Notes under the pieces: model-generated
Told to the model about the DNA's origin: nothing
Database searches by the model: none
What the model saw: the letters and a program-made list of their open reading frames with translations, nothing else
Made by a program: the position numbers and the translations under genes
In this document: positions 45,883-57,935 of the stretch, one piece after another
Layout of the letters: every line of letters starts with the position of its first letter
Numbering within the stretch: the stretch's first letter is position 1
Assembly (NCBI RefSeq): GCF_030272615.1
Contig: NC_081411.1
Coordinates: 826,082,397-826,146,396 of the forward strand
Length of the DNA stretch: 64,000 bases
Reading direction: 5' to 3'
DNA from: Cryptomeria japonica
Taxonomy: Eukaryota > Streptophyta > Pinopsida > Cupressales > Cupressaceae

Positions 45883-46440
45883 CAATAAATGCGGTTTGCC
45901 ATATGATTTTGGAGATATTGGCAAATTCCCAATGAGGAATGTCTGATCCATTGAATATTCTCCACATCCTTGGTCTTGTATCTTCAATTTTCCTTTGACA
46001 GCATCTAACAATTGATTAGGATCCACATAGCTATGTAATTTGGCCTCTCTATTGACTGGGACTTGCTGCTGAGGGGTATCCTTTAGAGTAGCACAAAATT
46101 GAAATGGATTAGGATCCCCTGGAATTGTTATCTCAGTTCCATTGTAAGGATATTTTAAACATTGATGATAGGTGGATGGAACTACTTTCATTACATGGAT
46201 CCATGGATGGCCAAGGATCATATTATAAGGGAGATCAAGGTCGAGGACTTGCAGGAAAGTGTAATTATCCCTTTGATGGGCGCTCAACATCATCATATGC
46301 TTTGATTATTATTCTTTTAGAAGCATCAATGTCATTTTCTGTATATCCAAGGCCAATAACCACTCTCAAAGTACAAATATTAAGACCTGCTCCACCATCT
46401 ATCAAGACTCGTCGGATTTTGTAGTTATGAACAAAGACTT
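45883..46440 (-). pseudogene. Element B aspartic protease
   Basis: VRRVLIDGGAGLNICTL-type active-site region (here preceded by KIR) near 46400, then TENDIDASKRIIIKAYDD, a frameshift at about 46270, and YNMILGHPWIHVMKVVPST, CLKYPYNGTEITIPGDPNP. Where A and C have TGA before VLIDGG, B has an Arg codon. It ends at a TAA just before the G-patch segment. Function: processing of the Gag-Pol precursor. Confidence 0.82.
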
Positions 46441-49400
46441 CAAGGTGTAAAGGATCATTGTGAGGGAGCTTATCAGGTGAGATATCATTGTCAGAAAATG
46501 CGACATTTTGGGAAATAGCTAAATGTCCAATCCGGGCTTGAAACTGGTCAACATCAATATCTGTCGAGATAGTGGACTCAATTAAAGCTTTATCTAGGAC
46601 TGCACAATGCATGGGAGACATTTTCAATAACTCAAGGATTGATATTTTTGCAGGTGTCTTTCCTAGATGATCCAAAAGATTATACTGACTTGCAGGAGTT
46701 GGCTTGGGAGGAGCTGCAGGAGCTCCTTTCAGGACTATTTTGGATCGATGAGTGGTGATTGCGCAAGAAGGATCTTGTCCCTTTATTCTCAAGGTAGAAA
46801 CATACTCATTTGATGCACGAAAATAATTAATGACATTGTTATAACCAGTATTTGCATAATTGGCCATTTGGGCAGAGTTGGAAGAGGACGCTTTACCCTT
46901 GTCATGATCAAGCAAAGGAGTTTTGAAAATAGTATGATCAGTGTTAGAGGTCAGATGGGGTGGATCTACCTCAATTATTCCTTGCTCTAATAAATCTTGA
47001 ATCATATGTTTCAATTGAAAACATGATGCAGTTTTATGTCCTTTGGACTGATGATACTCATAGTATGCATTATCATTCCACCAATGCGGTTTTACTGCTA
47101 GTTCTGCCTTGATTTCTGGTAGCTTAATAAATTTTGCTTGTATCAATTATCTCATTACTGATTCAATAGGCTCTCCTAATGGCGTAAATTGTCGAGGAGG
47201 CCCATCCCACGATCGGAAGGGTTTGCGTTGTTGGTTTTGCTGTTGGCCTTGTTGTTGGTTATATTGTTGAGTATGCTGTTGTTGAGCATGCTGTTGGTAT
47301 TGCGGCTGTTGAGTAACATTACTCATTGGTGCTTGATTTTGTTCCATAGTTGACATATTAGGAACACTCAATTTCTTGATCATGAATGGGGGTTGATTTG
47401 CATTCACCGCTCTTGCATCAACAACTCCATCATTAGTGACATTCTTGTTCTTATACCAAAATTTGTTTCTATCCCCCGAATAATTGGTGTTGTCATTGTC
47501 TTTATTGAGCTTGATAATTCCTTTAGCTACAAGAGCTGTTTCAATGCTCATTCCTTTCTTAATGAGTTTCTCTATAGTACTGGGACTTTTCAATTTTAGC
47601 TCATACATCATTTCTGGGACCAAATTCTGGATAAACAGATTCAGTTGTTGTTCTTCGGGTATATCAAGAGAAGATCGACTATACAAGCTTCGCCATCATT
47701 GCAAGAAAGTCACTAATGATTCACCTTGCTTTTGCTTGGTGTTGCATAAATCTGACATGGTCACATCACTGTTGATGTTGAACGCAAAATGAGATTAAAA
47801 TTTTTTGAGCCAATTCCGACCAAGTTTTTATATTTCCTGGCAGATGCGAATACCAATCCATGGCTTGTCCTGTGAGACTTCGTGCAAATAATCGCATTAA
47901 ATATGTCTCCTCATAGCTTACTTCAGTACATGCCGTGAAAAATGCTCGAATGTGATCTTTTGGATTGCCATTCCCTTTATATTTCTCAAAATTAGGTGCC
48001 TCAAAATGCTTAGGGAATGGAGGCATGTATACACTCTTGTCAAAAGGATTAGGACATAAATCTTGATCTGTATACAACTTCTTTGTTCCTTTAGTTTCTA
48101 ATGCATCAACTTTTCGTTGCAACTTCTCAAGTTGTTGCGCAATTGTATCAAATTTTAGAGGTCCATCATTAATCTGGGTTGGTATCCTTTGTCGATACAT
48201 CGCATTTCCGATCGGTTGTTGATACTCTGAAATGGCCATTTTTGGTGTCTCCGGCATATAAAGTTCTTGGTACATCGCTTGTTGTTGCAGTTGTGCTATG
48301 CCTTGATATCGACCTTGTTGTTGTGCTTCTTGGAGTGTAGGTTGATATTGCAATTGAGTAGGTTGTTGATATTGCACAGGCGCCAATTGCGGTTGTGAAG
48401 TAGGATAGCTTGTTTGCCTTGGCACATATTGTGGCACATGTTGGTGTTGAGGTTGACGGATCGGAATTTGTTGACTTTGTGCCAATTGTTGTCATGGTGT
48501 ATATCCCATCATTTGTAAAAAACTTTGTTTAGATGGTTTTCATTGCTTCTCCTTAGGATGGGGTATAGCACTTGCATTAACTTGCTGTGTTGTTTGTCCA
48601 ATCCATTGTGATGGTTGCAAGTTTGCATTAACTTGTAATGGTGCTAAAGGCGTTGCAATTTGTTGCCGAATGCGAAATTGTTGTTGTTGCACATTACTTG
48701 TTTGCACATTCGATTGTACCTTTTGTATATTACTCAATTGTTGCAACAATTGTTGTTGGTGCAAACCACTATCTGTAGCTCTTTGTGTCACCATTATCGA
48801 AGGATTTGTCGCAATAGTGTTCAGCAAAGATATTGAACTTAACGGGACATAAGAACTTTGTTGCATCGTGGAATTATTTTGGACATTGGTGACATTAGGC
48901 ATTCCAGTTGTGAAGCTTTCCTGCATCTTAGACTTTGATCCAACTTTATGCATGTAAGGAACCACTTCTTGTTGAGGGACAACGGTGAATACTTGTGTGT
49001 TCTTCATTTGATCTTGTGTTACAGGTGTTGCATTGAATAATGGATTATTTATTGTCTCAAATGGTGAATTTTGAGGAATAGTCATTGTCAATGCCTTTGA
49101 AGCACGTTTACTCATCAATGTAGGTTGAGTTGCTTGTTGTGCATTTTCTTCATTTGGATGCAGGGAAAAACTTAACAACTCACCACCTTGCTATTCTTGT
49201 ACATTGATTTGGTCACTTGAAGATGTCACATTACTCATCATGTTAAGATACTTTTGTGGAAACATCTTAAAGACCTTGTTCAAGAACTTATCCATCTTTT
49301 TTGTTATCTTTGGATCTTGAAGGAACATGTCAACATCATCAGAAGTATCAGAATCAGATGAAGAATTTGGTTGGACATTTGGATTCGTTTCTTGTTGAAT

Positions 49401-49739
49401 GCCTTGATCTGAACCAAATCCTTGTGAGAGGGTTTGTTCTTCATATAATGTTTGAGTTTGAATGTCATGTTGCAAGTGTGGTTGATTCAAATTGAAAGGT
49501 GCACTTCCTCTTGGAGTTGGTGGAACACTCCCATGTCCTGGTTTCATAGGTACAAACACTGGTTCATATAATGGAGGTGGTCCAAGTTGAACCGTTCCAT
49601 ATGGTGGTAGAGATGTGTTTGATGAACCTTCAATTTGTGCTTTTTGACTAGTTTGAAACTGCGAATTTGCTATGTTGTCCATGGGTTGATACGTTGGTTC
49701 GCCCATGTTTTTAGATTTTGATCTTGTCTCAACAGGCAT
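46441..49739 (-). pseudogene. gag: Element B gag (Q-rich N-terminus, capsid, knuckle)
   Basis: Starts MPVETRSKSKNMGEPTYQPM at 49739. The frame runs to 47766 with stops at 49191 (TAG), 48540 (TGA) and about 48496 (TGA); one base shift near 47780 and a TGA in the context FLQ*W follow, then 47686-47147, a TAA, and 47146-46441. The first 400 codons are S/P- then Q-rich. The capsid domain contains NFEKYKGNGNPKDHIRAFF and AMDWYSHLPGNIKTW. A second Q/N-rich tract (QQHAQQQHTQQYNQQQ) precedes the knuckle-like YEYHQSKGHKTASC, in which the first Cys is Tyr. Two of the stops fit CGA-to-TGA changes. Confidence 0.82.
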
Positions 49740-50629
49740 GTCACTTGTGCAAATGCAATGTTTTTGGAATTTTCAAAGACAATGTATGATATGCAACTAA
49801 GTGTAAACTTAAATAGATGAAAATGCAATCTATGTTTTTGGTTGTTTTTGAAGATTTTGACAAACTTTTTGAATGTAAATCTAAGAGAGGGACCCTTAGG
49901 AAATTGGAATGATATCTAGACCTCAAAGGACAAAAGGACTTAAGTGACAAAAGGACAAAATGACAATGTCTCCCCTATATGCTTGGATACTAAGCTAGGT
50001 GTGACAAAATGACACGGATGACAAAAAGACAAAAGGTTTGATAAGGTCTAGATCTCCTAACAATGACTTAGGGTTGATCAAAGATTTGGATTACTCAAGT
50101 ATGACAAAACCTAGTTTTGACACTATATGCAAAAGGGACAATTAATATGCAAGTGACCTTAATATGATATGGTAATGACCTAAGCTTAATGAAGAGACTT
50201 AGGGTATGCAATGTATGACAATGGTATGACTTTAGTGCAAGAGGACATATGCAAGTGGATGACTTTTATTGATATGCAAAGGAGTATGACCTAGGTGGAA
50301 CCTAGCCTTGGTAGTTGACAATGAATCTTTGCAAAATGCAACCTAGGATGAACCTAAATGTAAGTGACATGCTTGTTGAGACAGGATTTTGAACAATGTT
50401 TGACAACCATGTTTGAAGATGAGTTTTGAATCTTGTTGAACTTTTGTTGGATGAATGTCTCTTGTGTTTAATCTTATGCTGGATCAATTTGTTTTGCTCT
50501 TGAAATGGGATACAATTCAACTTTTGACAAGCAAAGAATACAAGATATTGCAACTTAGACTCAAGACAATCATGCTCATTTCCACATTTCTTATGGTAGG
50601 CAAAGACATTAGGTACTTGAGAGGTAGAC
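49740..50629 (-). other. Element B leader, gag-proximal part
   Basis: Non-coding leader rich in ATGACAAAAGGACAAAATGAC-like short repeats (GACAAA core, about 49925-50110). No credible frame. Confidence 0.6.
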
Positions 50630-51300
50630 TCATTATGGGATTCAAGGAGAATACATAGATGCTTGACCCCATGGGCTCCCCTCCACAACACTCACTTCTC
50701 AGGGTAGCCAAGCATCAGTCCCCATGGAAATCTCCCCATGGCGAACTTAGTATCTCTTCCAAGTATCCGAATTTGTCCTTCTCAAGCAACTAGAAGGGTT
50801 TTTGGCCTCTAAAAACAAGGTGTGTAGTAAGGATTTCTGTTAAGCGTTACTCCTTGATGTCACGCAAGCGTGATTGAGACATTAATCCCATCAAGATACC
50901 AACAAATGTAGTCACGCAAACATGATTTAGACCAAGAGGCCCTACTTAGATGTTGATATGAGAAAGAGTTCAAGGGTCATCACTTCCCAAGTAACTACAA
51001 TTCCCACGTAACACTTCCTTCAAAGCTTTCGCTCATCGGGTATTTTTTTATAGTGAGTTAGAATGCCAAGGTATTCTAGCCGTACTCACTTTGAGTCGTT
51101 CCCTTCTCATGATTATCACTTGCTTGCAAAAGCAAAGTGGTCGGGAAGGTAGGCCCTCTAAAGGAGACACACAATCAAAGACACGAGCATGGTATCGAAG
51201 ATCTGGATTTCTGATCACCCTAAGAAGGATGAGAGCATACTCTCCTACTCCAATGTCACACTCAACAATCAAAGCAAAAACATGTTCATTCCAACCTATT
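50630..51300 (-). repeat. Conserved leader block, element B copy
   Basis: Minus-strand copy of the block shared by A, C and D; on the plus strand it shows CCCCTCCACAACACTCACTTCTC, CCATGGCGAACTTAGTATCTC and GGCCCTCTAAAGGA in parts. Confidence 0.72.
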
Positions 51301-51579
51301 TAAAAATCACTAGGTGCCTAAAACATTAATGACAAACACCAAGTTTAGTTGTTTCTCCAAGGCAACCTGCAAAACCCAAGTTAGAAGTTTGATTTGTTGT
51401 CTTTGAAAATCGATTCTGCATAAAGAATGTTAGTATTTTGATTTGTTGTCTTTTCCATGTGTATGCCAAGATTCTGCACAGATAATTAGTACCAAAAACT
51501 AAAACACAGAAAACAGAATGCAAAAACTAAACAAATTTCAAGTAAAATACTGCATTTTTACCTCTGTTTTGGACTTTAC

Positions 51580-51700
51580 ACAGGCGCAAAAGTCATGACA
51601 CAGGCGCAGAAGTCATCACAGGCATAGAATGTCTTCAACACAGGCGCAGAATGCTCAACACAGGCGCAGGTTGTCTTACACAAGCACAAAAGTCTCCAGA
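51580..51700. repeat. ACACAGGCGCAG repeats beside the element B primer-binding site
   Basis: Six degenerate units of 17-24 bp with core ACAGGCGCAGAA. They sit about 80 bp from the PBS, the position taken by a different minisatellite in element D. Confidence 0.85.
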
Positions 51701-51775
51701 AAGCCCTGCACGACCCTGTTTTTGGGTTTTTTGGCCTGCAAATCAACTCAAAAGCACTCAAAGACACAATAAAGG

Positions 51776-51815
51776 GATCAGAAGGTTGCGTGTTCGATTC
51801 ACGTCGGGTTCACCA
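51776..51815 (-). other. Extended tRNA-Trp primer-binding site of element B
   Basis: The plus strand reads as the 3' half of a plant tRNA-Trp: anticodon-stem strand TCAGA, variable AGGTT, T-arm GCGTG/TTCGATT/CACGT, acceptor strand CGGGTTC, A and CCA. The match covers tRNA nucleotides 37 to 76 (40 nt), much longer than the usual 18. It lies 5 bp inside the 5' LTR end. The tRNA sequence is from memory. Confidence 0.82.
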
Positions 51816-52184
51816 ATTAATGTATGTTAGGAAATAGGAAATCATCACAAACAATAGAAACATACTAATCATTAGCTCAATCACAAGAACTCATTGCAAT
51901 GATCTATCCTAAACAACACTCAATAGAGACATGAAATAAAAACATTCAAAACTAGAAATTAAGCAAACCAAAGGTATGATTTGAATGCTCCTTCATGCGG
52001 CTCCATTTTCCTTCTTTCTTCTCCAAATAGTTTTGTTGTGGATCTCACCTACTAGTGCATGATCATGATATGAAAGCAAGTAAATAAGATATTGCTCAAG
52101 AATACTCAAAGCGTGATTAACTAGAAATTCGATAATCTGATTAGAGGTCCAGAATCAAGGGATTTGATTGAAGAAATTCATCCA

Positions 52185-52191
52185 ATTTATA
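52185..52191 (-). promoter_or_regulatory. Possible TATA box of element B 5' LTR
   Basis: TATAAAT in the context TCTATAAATTGG on the minus strand, conserved in the other LTR. It lies about 600-850 bp downstream of the palindromic U3 repeats. Confidence 0.5.
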
Positions 52192-52774
52192 GACAAATTG
52201 GAGAGATGGATCAAATTAGCATGAAAGAGATTCGAATGGAAATTCAAATCAAGAATAGAAAAATTATGACATGTGTATGACAAATTGCTATGCAAGGATT
52301 GATTGATTGTCAATTATGACAAATTATGACAAATTTCTATGTCATTTCCATGAATTTAGGAGAGAAATAGGAGGAAATTGAAATTAGGAATTAGAAAATT
52401 AAGAAATTAGAGAATTAAGAATTTAGGAATTAAGAAATTGATGGAAATTAGAAATTAGGTAAATTAATTAATAATTTGTCATTTATTAATTAATTCACAA
52501 AGAGGAATAATTAGCCAATTAAATGAACATTTAATTGTGACAAGAAGACTTAGGATAAATAAATAATTTATTAATCCTAGCGGAAGAAATGACAAACCAG
52601 GTTAAATGATAAAATCACGAAACCCTAGAAGATGAATTAGGTCTTGATGAAAGATAATTGACTCGATCATGATTTTAAATTGATAAATGACCAGTGTGAT
52701 AAATGACTTGATTGAGAAAATGTGCCAATTGATGAGGAACAATGACAAATTGATCCAAATTGACATAATTGAGA

Positions 52775-53045
52775 CAAACAACGATCGATGACAAATCGAT
52801 CACAAAATGACAAGATCGAACAAGAGGACAAGAATTGATGACAAAATAGATTGCCAAACAACAATATTGAAAATGACCACGATCGATGACAAATCGATCA
52901 CAAAATGACAAAATTGAACATGACAACGATCGATGACAAATCGATCGTTAAACGACAAGATTGAAAATGATAAGGATTGATGATAAATCGATCGCCAGAT
53001 GACAAGATTAATAAGAGGAAAATGATCGATGACAAATCGATCGCA
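52775..53045 (-). repeat. Palindromic CGATCGAT repeats in U3, 5' LTR copy
   Basis: Same array as at 36595-36905, with a few changed bases. Confidence 0.85.
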
Positions 53046-53350
53046 ATATTGACAGGAGGACAAAACCCTAATTAGGATTGACGATGTCCAAAATGATGAC
53101 AAATGAGCACACACATTGATGCGACGGGATAAGATTGACCAAAATCATGATTGAAGATTGTTGTCGACAAGACCAAATTCGAGAGTGAGATGATTGAAGA
53201 ATGTAGAAGAATGACTCGATGCTCGCAAATGATAAAGACCAAGTGTGAAACATAGGAGAAATGTTAATGCGACGCAAAAACCTAAAATGAGGCAATGCGC
53301 AAATGTTAAAGTATGATTCTGCAAGTGTTGACCATTTTTAGGTGTCTACA

Positions 53351-53355
53351 GAATC
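53351..53355. repeat. Target-site duplication GAATC, right of element B
   Basis: Partner of 35584-35588; element C continues from here. Confidence 0.93.
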
Positions 53356-54140
53356 ATCATCAAGAAATTGTCATATTCATCATAAATTGCGTCTGTGTTA
53401 GCTGAAATTGCATCTTTGTGTAGAAACCATGCCTGTGTAGAACAGATTTGCATTTTTTATTTTTTAGGATAATATTGTCATTATCACCAAGAAATCATGT
53501 TTGTGATCACTATAACTATGTCTGTGAGTAGAAGATAGCTCTGGGTTTGTTAAAACTACATCTGTGTTCATAGTTGAAAGATTACAAGAAAAATCTTGAG
53601 AACAATAAGGACTTAAGTTTTTAGATCTAAAAAGCTTGTAAGGCTGCTTCCTATTGAGCTTCATTTTTTAGTCAACCTATCTTGGTCACACATACTCAAT
53701 CATTTTCCTTCACTTGCATTGACCTCATACATATCTTCCAAATTTGAGTCAAAAGGTTACTTTGCTTGTCCTCATAAAAATTTGCAAACCTACTATAACA
53801 CAACACTAGGTGAGTCTTGAATCAAGATCCATCATCTTAGGGTCTCATTTGGTCTTCTTGAGTGAAGGTCAACTTACCTCATCAAGAGATCCATCATCTC
53901 TTTGGAAGCCACACCTTACTCTCAAACATACATACCTGGAGTCAAGGTCAACTTACATCATCAAGAGATCCATCATCTTTTTGGAAGCCACGCCTTACTC
54001 TCAAACATACATACTTTGGTCTTACACTCTTGGACATTGCAAGTTTTCCCTAGATTCATCTACAATTCATACACATCTTGATCTTCCATAGTCTTTGCAT
54101 TTTCATCCTACCCTTCATTTTTGGGTCAAGACTTTAGTCC
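53356..54140 (+). other. Element C leader, gag-proximal part
   Basis: Contains degenerate short repeats around GCGTCTGTGT and CATCTGTGTTC (53380-53580) and the 79-bp tandem duplication (units at 53863 and 53942) shared with element A. No credible frame. Confidence 0.7.
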
Positions 54141-55093
54141 ATGGTTGAAACTTTTTCACAAAGGTCTAGAAGGGAAGTTGAAGAATCTTTAAGGTCTTTA
54201 AACATGAGTACCTATGAGTTTGATGGAGATGAATTCTACAATCCATTTAAAAACTGTAGTAATATACCAAACAATGACAATAACAATGGAATTGGTAATG
54301 ACAATGCCAAAAATGACAATAACAATGGAATTGATAATGACAATGACAATGCATCCATGGATTCTGCAGAAGTTGAGGAAACTATCATGGATCCCCATTT
54401 TAATAGATTGGTTCAAGAAATCATGAAAAGGGATAAACAATATTTCCTACAAGTCATGGCACAAAGTGGGACAAGACTACCTCATGATTTTGATATGTCA
54501 CAAATTTTGGAGGATGATACAAACCAAATAAATCAAGTTAATACAAGACAAAGGAGGCCCAATAGTGGTGGTAAGAAAGAGCGTCTCATGCTTGAGTCAC
54601 CTCCATCCCTATTTCAAAAACCTGAGATTTCAAACACATACATTCATGCTCATGCTAGTTATGATAGAACCTCTCACGAACAAAACCACAATCATCCTTT
54701 CCCATGGAGAAGAACTACCACCATGCATTACCATGATGATACCTAAGATAATACCAATGCAAACAATTACATTCAATCGAACATTCAAAATCATGATGCG
54801 AGGAGACCTCGTGTCAGATTTGGGGGCAATATCCAAGATCATTCTTATGAAACTTCCTATCCCCATGGTCATGACATGTATCGACATAGACCTAGTGCTC
54901 CTTATTACTATACCGTACCAAGTGGTCCATATCCAAGCCATAACTCTGTCCCTCCTCCATATGAACACATGTATGATCAATATCATTCATATATGCATTA
55001 TATCCATCCTCCTCCACCCAATGGCTTAGGCATGGGACTAGTTCAAAGAGAAAAAAACACCACCCAAGAATGAATTGCAACAACAGATCAAGG
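54141..55093 (+). pseudogene. Element C gag, N-terminal part
   Basis: Starts MVETFSQRSRREVEESLRSL. It stays in one frame for about 310 codons apart from a TAA at 54744 (CAA in A), through an N/D-rich repeat (DNDNA, NNNGI), VEETIMDPHFNRLVQEIMKR, MAQSGTRLPHDFDMSQILED and the P/Y-rich PPPYEHMYDQYHSYMHY. A shift near 55060 gives a TGA. It is interrupted at 55096 by an inverted-repeat element. This is the better preserved copy of the A/C-type gag N-terminus; no domain recognised in this part. Confidence 0.8.
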
Positions 55094-55096
55094 ACT
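55094..55096. repeat. 3-bp target duplication ACT (left)
   Basis: Repeated at 58082-58084; element A has a single ACT in the uninterrupted sequence AAGGACTTACAA. Confidence 0.7.
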
Positions 55097-55984
55097 GGGT
55101 AAGTGCACCAAGATGGTGAACAAAAAGGGGGGTATAAGTGTCCACTGTTTTTAAAAAAATAGGTAAACCTAAACTTCAAAGAGATATTCGAAGGTCACAC
55201 ACTCAAAACTAGGAGTTGAGAAAAGAATAAGAATTGTAGTACTCTGAATCTAGTTTCTAATCTACTAAATTTTTTGAAAATTGGATAATATTAAGAGGTT
55301 CAAACCTCTCTCAAACAAAAAAATTGTTCTTGATTTTTTCAGAAAAACATAACATGGCTATTTCCGTGCGCTGCACAAAATATATAATTAGATTTAGTAT
55401 TTTGCAAAACCATTTGGTAAGATGATAGGTAAGATTGAGATCTAGAAGTTGTGTATTTGTTTGTAATTTTTTGTTGAGCATTTTTTTTTATGATTTTTTG
55501 AGGTGACCGGATCCTAAAAAATTGGTACTTGTTCATGCGTTGGGCATAACTTACATCAAAATAATCGAAAATGAAAACTTTTAAAAAACAAATGTATAGA
55601 ATCTAGTGTAGAATGATAATATGTAATTTATTTTGAATTTGGTCAAGTATATCAAAAGTTATTAAAAAAATGGTAGACATATGTCTGTGAGGACTGTCAA
55701 AGCACTGGTAAAGAAAATTAAAGTTTTCTATGCTAATGTTGTCTAAAAATAGAAAAAAATATATGGTCAAAGGATGAGAAGATGTGTGAGATTATGGTGG
55801 TAATTTTAGATATACCCACTTGATCATTTGTAAACCTGATGATGATGAAGTCGAGAAATCATGTTGGAAGATGAAAAAATGTGTAAAGGGACAAAAATGG
55901 AGGAAAAATGGGCTTGCAAGCCTTAGGGTCATTTTCCAACCCTATTACCAAGCAAAAAACCATATGGGTTCTGATGTGCAAGAT

Positions 55985-56272
55985 AATCCGCTCAGGTTTT
56001 GAAAAATAAAAACTATCATTCATAGTTCTACATAACCCATACAAGTTATGTAGAACTAAAACCATCATTTTGAGTTTCACAAAGCCCGTACGGGTTATGA
56101 AAAACCATAATTTTGAGTTTCCCAAAACTAGTACGGGTTATTAAAAACATCATTTTAAGTTTCACAAAACCCATATGGGTTATGAAAAACCATTATTTTA
56201 ATTTTCACAAAACCACTACAGGTTATGAAAAACATCATTTTGAGTTTCACAAAACCCGTACGGGTTATGAAG
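55985..56272 (+). repeat. Subterminal repeats with palindromic ACCCGTACGGGT core (left)
   Basis: Six units of about 43 bp: AAAACCCGTACGGGTTATGA plus CATCATTTTGAGTTTCAC in less or more mutated form. Confidence 0.9.
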
Positions 56273-56329
56273 ACATAAAAATATATGCTTTTAATATTAG
56301 CATATACTACACATATGTATAGACATACA

Positions 56330-56595
56330 TATATAATATGTGTTTATGTATGTATATATTCATATCTATAGTTATATATACATATATTTATATAGATATA
56401 TGTATATATGTTTGTATACATGCATGTGTCTCTTCTTTTCCTCTCTCTCATCTTCCTTCCCCCATCACCGTCTCTGTCTATTCCGAGCCCTAATTATCCT
56501 CCTTGAGTTCTATCTCATCTCTCTCCCCCTCATACTTCTCTCTGTCGAGTCTCTCACCCTCTTCTCCTTCTCTTTCTCTCTCTATGTCTCTCACC

Positions 56596-56626
<31 letters not shown>

Positions 56627-57200
56627 TCATTATCCTATCCTATTATCACCCTCTCCCCCTTCTCTCTCTGTCTCTCCCCCCTCTCCCTCCCCCTCTCATT
56701 ATCTTATCCTATTCTCTCTCCTCCTACCCCCCTCTCTCTCTCTCTCTCTCTCCCTCTCCCTCTCTTTATCTTATTCTCTCTCTCTCTCTCTCTCTTCCTC
56801 TCCCTCTCCCTCTCCCTCTCCCTCTCCCTCTCCCTCTCCCTCTCTACCTCTCTCCCAATCTCCTCTCTCTCTCACCCTCTCTCTGCCTCTCCTTGTCCTT
56901 ATCATATTCTCTCCCTCTCTTCTTATCCACTACTCTCTATCTTACCCCCTCTCCCCCTACTCTCTCTCTAACTTCCTTTCTCACCCCCTCTCCTTATCCT
57001 ATTCTCTCCCTCTCTTCCTATCTCATTCTCTCTCTCTCTCTCTCTCAATGTTATTCTCACCCTATCTCCCTTCTCTTTCTTTCCCTATCTCTCTCACTCT
57101 CGTCCTATCTCCTTATCTCTCTATCTCTAACACTCTCTCCCTCCCTCTCTCCTTATCCTATTCTATCCCTCTTCCTTCCTCCTACTCTCTCTCTCCCTAG

Positions 57201-57259
<59 letters not shown>

Positions 57260-57770
57260 CTCTCCCTTCTCTTTCTTTCCCTATCTATCTCCATCTCTTC
57301 CTATCCTCTTCTGTCTTTGTCTCTAACTCTCTCTCCCTCCCCCTCTTCTTATCCTATTATATCCATCTCTTCCTACCCCCTACTCTCTCTTCTCTCTCTA
57401 ACTCTCTCCCCCTCCCCCTCTCCCTATCCTATTCTCTCTCTCTCTCTCTCTCTCTTAATCTTATTCTCACCCTCTCTCCCTTCTCTTTCTCTCCCTATCT
57501 CTCTCCCTCTCTTCCTATCTGCTTCTCTCTTTGCCTCTAACTCTCTCTCCCTCCCCCTCTCCTTATCCTATTTTATCCCTATCTTCCTACCCCCTACTCT
57601 CTCTCTCTCCCTCCCCCTCTCCCTATCCTATTCTATCCCCCCCCCCCCTCTCTCTCTCTCTTCCTATCCCCTTCTCTCTTTGTCTCTAACTCTCTCTCCC
57701 TACCCCTCTCCTTATACTATTCTATCCCTCTCTTCCTACCCCCTTCTCTCTCTCTCTCTACTTATTCTTT
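56330..57770. repeat. CT-rich polypyrimidine tract, 1.4 kb
   Basis: After a short TATA/TACA part (56330-56420) the plus strand is almost only C and T to 57770, with CTCTCT, CCCTCT and a (CA)n block at 57229-57254, and repeated blocks of about 180-200 bp (CTTATCCTATTCTATCCCT..). The long S/L/P frames are artefacts. Confidence 0.95.
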
Positions 57771-57777
57771 GGTTCCT

Positions 57778-57935
57778 AGTTCTACATAACCCATACGGGT
57801 TATGCAGAACTAAGGCCAAAACTTCTAGTTTTGCATACCCAGTACGGGTTATGAGAAATTTTTCCTCAAAAACCGTACAGGTTTTGAGGAACTTGTTTTT
57901 TAATTATTAAATATGTACGGGTTTTGAGGAACTTT
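57778..57935 (+). repeat. Subterminal repeats with palindromic ACCCGTACGGGT core (right)
   Basis: Four diverged units, e.g. AACCCATACGGGTTATGCAG, CAGTACGGGTTATGAG, AACCGTACAGGTTTTGAGGA and TGTACGGGTTTTGAGGA. Confidence 0.85.

Larger units (their letters stand above)
35589..53350 (-). mobile_element. Element B: full-length Tat-lineage Ty3/gypsy retrotransposon, 17.76 kb, with antisense PMD frame
   Basis: Bounded by GAATC duplications and by LTRs of 1600 (left, 3') and 1530 bp (right, 5') that are nearly identical, so it is the youngest datable element here. Reading on the minus strand: 5' LTR, tRNA-Trp type PBS, leader, gag, protease, G-patch, RT, two RNase H domains, integrase, a 4.4-kb 3' region with an antisense frame, polypurine tract, 3' LTR. 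The second, archaeal-type RNase H between RT and integrase is the hallmark of the Tat group. Inserted in the leader of element C. Stops and two frameshifts in gag-protease make it non-functional as it stands. Confidence 0.95.
51821..53350 (-). repeat. 5' LTR of element B
   Basis: 1530 bp, starting TGTAGACACCTAAAAATGG and ending CCTAACATACA on the minus strand. Nearly identical to 35589-37188 apart from the 70-bp repeat difference and a few substitutions. It has long A-rich stretches with AGAAATTAG repeats. Confidence 0.94.

Noticed and set aside
50302-50711. Frames of 64-129 codons in the element B leader
   Set aside because: They run through the conserved leader block in conflicting frames, and equivalent frames are not kept in A, C and D.
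51776-51815. A tRNA-Trp gene
   Set aside because: Only the 3' half is present and it includes CCA, which plant nuclear tRNA genes do not encode; the position beside the LTR shows that it is a primer-binding site.
55097-55120. CACTA transposon
   Set aside because: The 3-bp duplication fits, but the ends do not start with CACTA or CACTG; left unclassified.
56340-57910. Long serine/leucine/proline frames (286, 345 and 197 codons)
   Set aside because: Products of the CT-rich tract; all have SLSL or PLPL composition and no domain.
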